Source: Candidatus Thorarchaeota archaeon
GTDB lineage: Archaea > Asgardarchaeota > Thorarchaeia > Thorarchaeales > Thorarchaeaceae
Direction of reading: 5' to 3'
Length of the DNA: 15,156 bases
NCBI GenBank assembly: GCA_020355105.1
Contig: CP070658.1
Span: 2,341,729 to 2,356,884, forward strand
This document shows positions 14,425 to 15,156 of the stretch, in pieces. The position numbers were made by a program, and so were the translations under genes. The notes beneath the pieces were generated by a model. The model saw only the letters and a program-made list of their open reading frames with translations. It was not told the origin of the DNA and did not search any database. Position 1 is the first letter of the stretch. Each line of letters opens with the position of its first letter.

Positions 14425-15156
14425 ATGTCGTTGATGTTAAAGAGTCGAATAGATGTAGAGGATCTCACGACCGGTTGCACATTCTTCGGAACTGGCGGAG
14501 GCGGTTCCAAAGAATTAGGGCTGAATATGCTGTATCCTCACATGGATGCAGGCGAGAAGATCGAAATCATTAGCGTCGATAGAGTGAAGGACAACGACTG
14601 GGTTGCCTGTGCGTATTACTCGGGAACAATCGCACCACCAACCCCTGAAATAGAAGCCCTGCGCACACGATTCCCCTGGGACTACTACGAGAAAGAACTT
14701 GCCGCAGCGCTGGAGGCCCTAGAGGGACACATGGGCGTGAGATTCTCGGCCGTTGCACCGTTCGAGCTAGGCGGAGTAAACACTCCCGCACCAATTGACG
14801 CAGCTGTGAAACACGGAATCTCATGTGTCGATGGCGACTACGCTGCTAGAGCAGTTCCGGAGATTTGTCAGAACACTGTCTGTGTGATGGGATACTCCAT
14901 GGCACCTATGGCCCTAATTGACTGGTACGGGAACAAGAGTATCGTCGAGCATGTCATCAACTACGAGATGGGTGAGCGAGTATCAAAGGCACTAAGCGAG
15001 GTTGCATGGGGTCGACTTGGGAATGTTGCATTCCCATTGAAGGGGACAGACTTCCACAAGGCAATCATCCCAGGTACCCTTTCAAGAAGCTATGAAGTTG
15101 GAAAGATGATCCGCGAAAGCCGCGAGTCTGGCGACGATCCAGCTGAGAAGATTGTG
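14425..15156 (+). CDS. Second DUF917 family protein, N-terminal part (3' cut by window)
   Basis: The frame is open from ATG at 14425 to the window edge, 244 codons with no stop. It shares with the other DUF917 protein the motifs FFGTGGGGSK (20-29), FELGGVNT (113-120) and VDGDYAARAVPE (135-146), at nearly the same spacing, so it is a family member. Outside these motifs the two proteins differ strongly, which argues against a recent duplication. The third motif lacks the G-x-G-R seen in the other copy (DYAAR against DGLGR), so substrate or activity may differ. GGAG lies ten bases before the ATG and a TATA-like box farther up. An in-frame ATG at codon 4 is an alternative start. It faces away from the first DUF917 gene, with the phosphoesterase and nucleotidyltransferase genes between. 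Confidence 0.85.
   Translation, partial: MSLMLKSRIDVEDLTTGCTFFGTGGGGSKELGLNMLYPHMDAGEKIEIISVDRVKDNDWVACAYYSGTIAPPTPEIEALRTRFPWDYYEKELAAALEALEGHMGVRFSAVAPFELGGVNTPAPIDAAVKHGISCVDGDYAARAVPEICQNTVCVMGYSMAPMALIDWYGNKSIVEHVINYEMGERVSKALSEVAWGRLGNVAFPLKGTDFHKAIIPGTLSRSYEVGKMIRESRESGDDPAEKIV

Noticed and set aside
1..15156. CRISPR array, insertion sequence or prophage
   Set aside because: No regularly spaced repeats, transposase, integrase or structural phage genes are seen; the methyltransferase alone is not evidence of a mobile element.

Overview
The window looks like chromosomal DNA of an archaeon, possibly an Asgard/Thorarchaeota-type lineage assembled from a metagenome. The archaeal assignment rests on three things: TATA-box-like elements about 25 bases ahead of apparently leaderless starts, GGTGA/GGAGG-type ribosome binding sites at other genes, and gene content such as an F420-type luciferase-like oxidoreductase and a tungsten aldehyde ferredoxin oxidoreductase. 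The finer lineage is a guess from gene style. No tRNA, rRNA, CRISPR array, insertion sequence or phage gene was recognised.

Left part (1-4220). The tail of a SerB-like HAD phosphatase runs rightward into a leftward DegT/DnrJ/EryC1 aminotransferase; their stop codons share the palindrome CTAG. The aminotransferase is interrupted by one in-frame TAA at codon 302, and 80 further family-like codons follow in the same frame, so it is annotated as one disrupted gene. Upstream on the same strand are a DUF2085 membrane protein and a 738-residue Eco57I/TaqI-like adenine-N6 DNA methyltransferase with no nuclease domain and no nuclease partner in view.

Middle part (4221-9311, rightward). After a 321-base promoter region comes a tight pair: a ferredoxin with 16 cysteines placed for four [4Fe-4S] clusters, then an aldehyde ferredoxin oxidoreductase. 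A hairpin and pyrimidine tract follow the pair. Next are an F420-type LLM oxidoreductase and a 12-helix MFS transporter. The likely theme is aldehyde/carboxylate redox chemistry with low-potential electrons plus solute transport; the substrates cannot be read from the sequence.

Right part (9317-15156). Leftward genes encode a hydantoin/Asp-Glu racemase-like protein, a membrane-anchored LamG-like surface protein, a DUF917 (S-methyl thiohydantoin desulfurase-like) protein and an AbiEii-like nucleotidyltransferase. A divergent promoter region then leads into a rightward metallophosphoesterase with a long insertion, a probable terminator, and a second, divergent DUF917 gene cut by the window end. 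The racemase plus two DUF917 proteins suggest processing of hydantoin-like or other cyclic amide compounds; this is inference from family associations.

The most notable points are the precise nonsense codon in an otherwise intact aminotransferase, the AorAB-like tungsten enzyme module in an archaeal setting, the two dissimilar DUF917 proteins near a hydantoin-racemase-like gene, and the lone AbiEii-like nucleotidyltransferase without an antitoxin.
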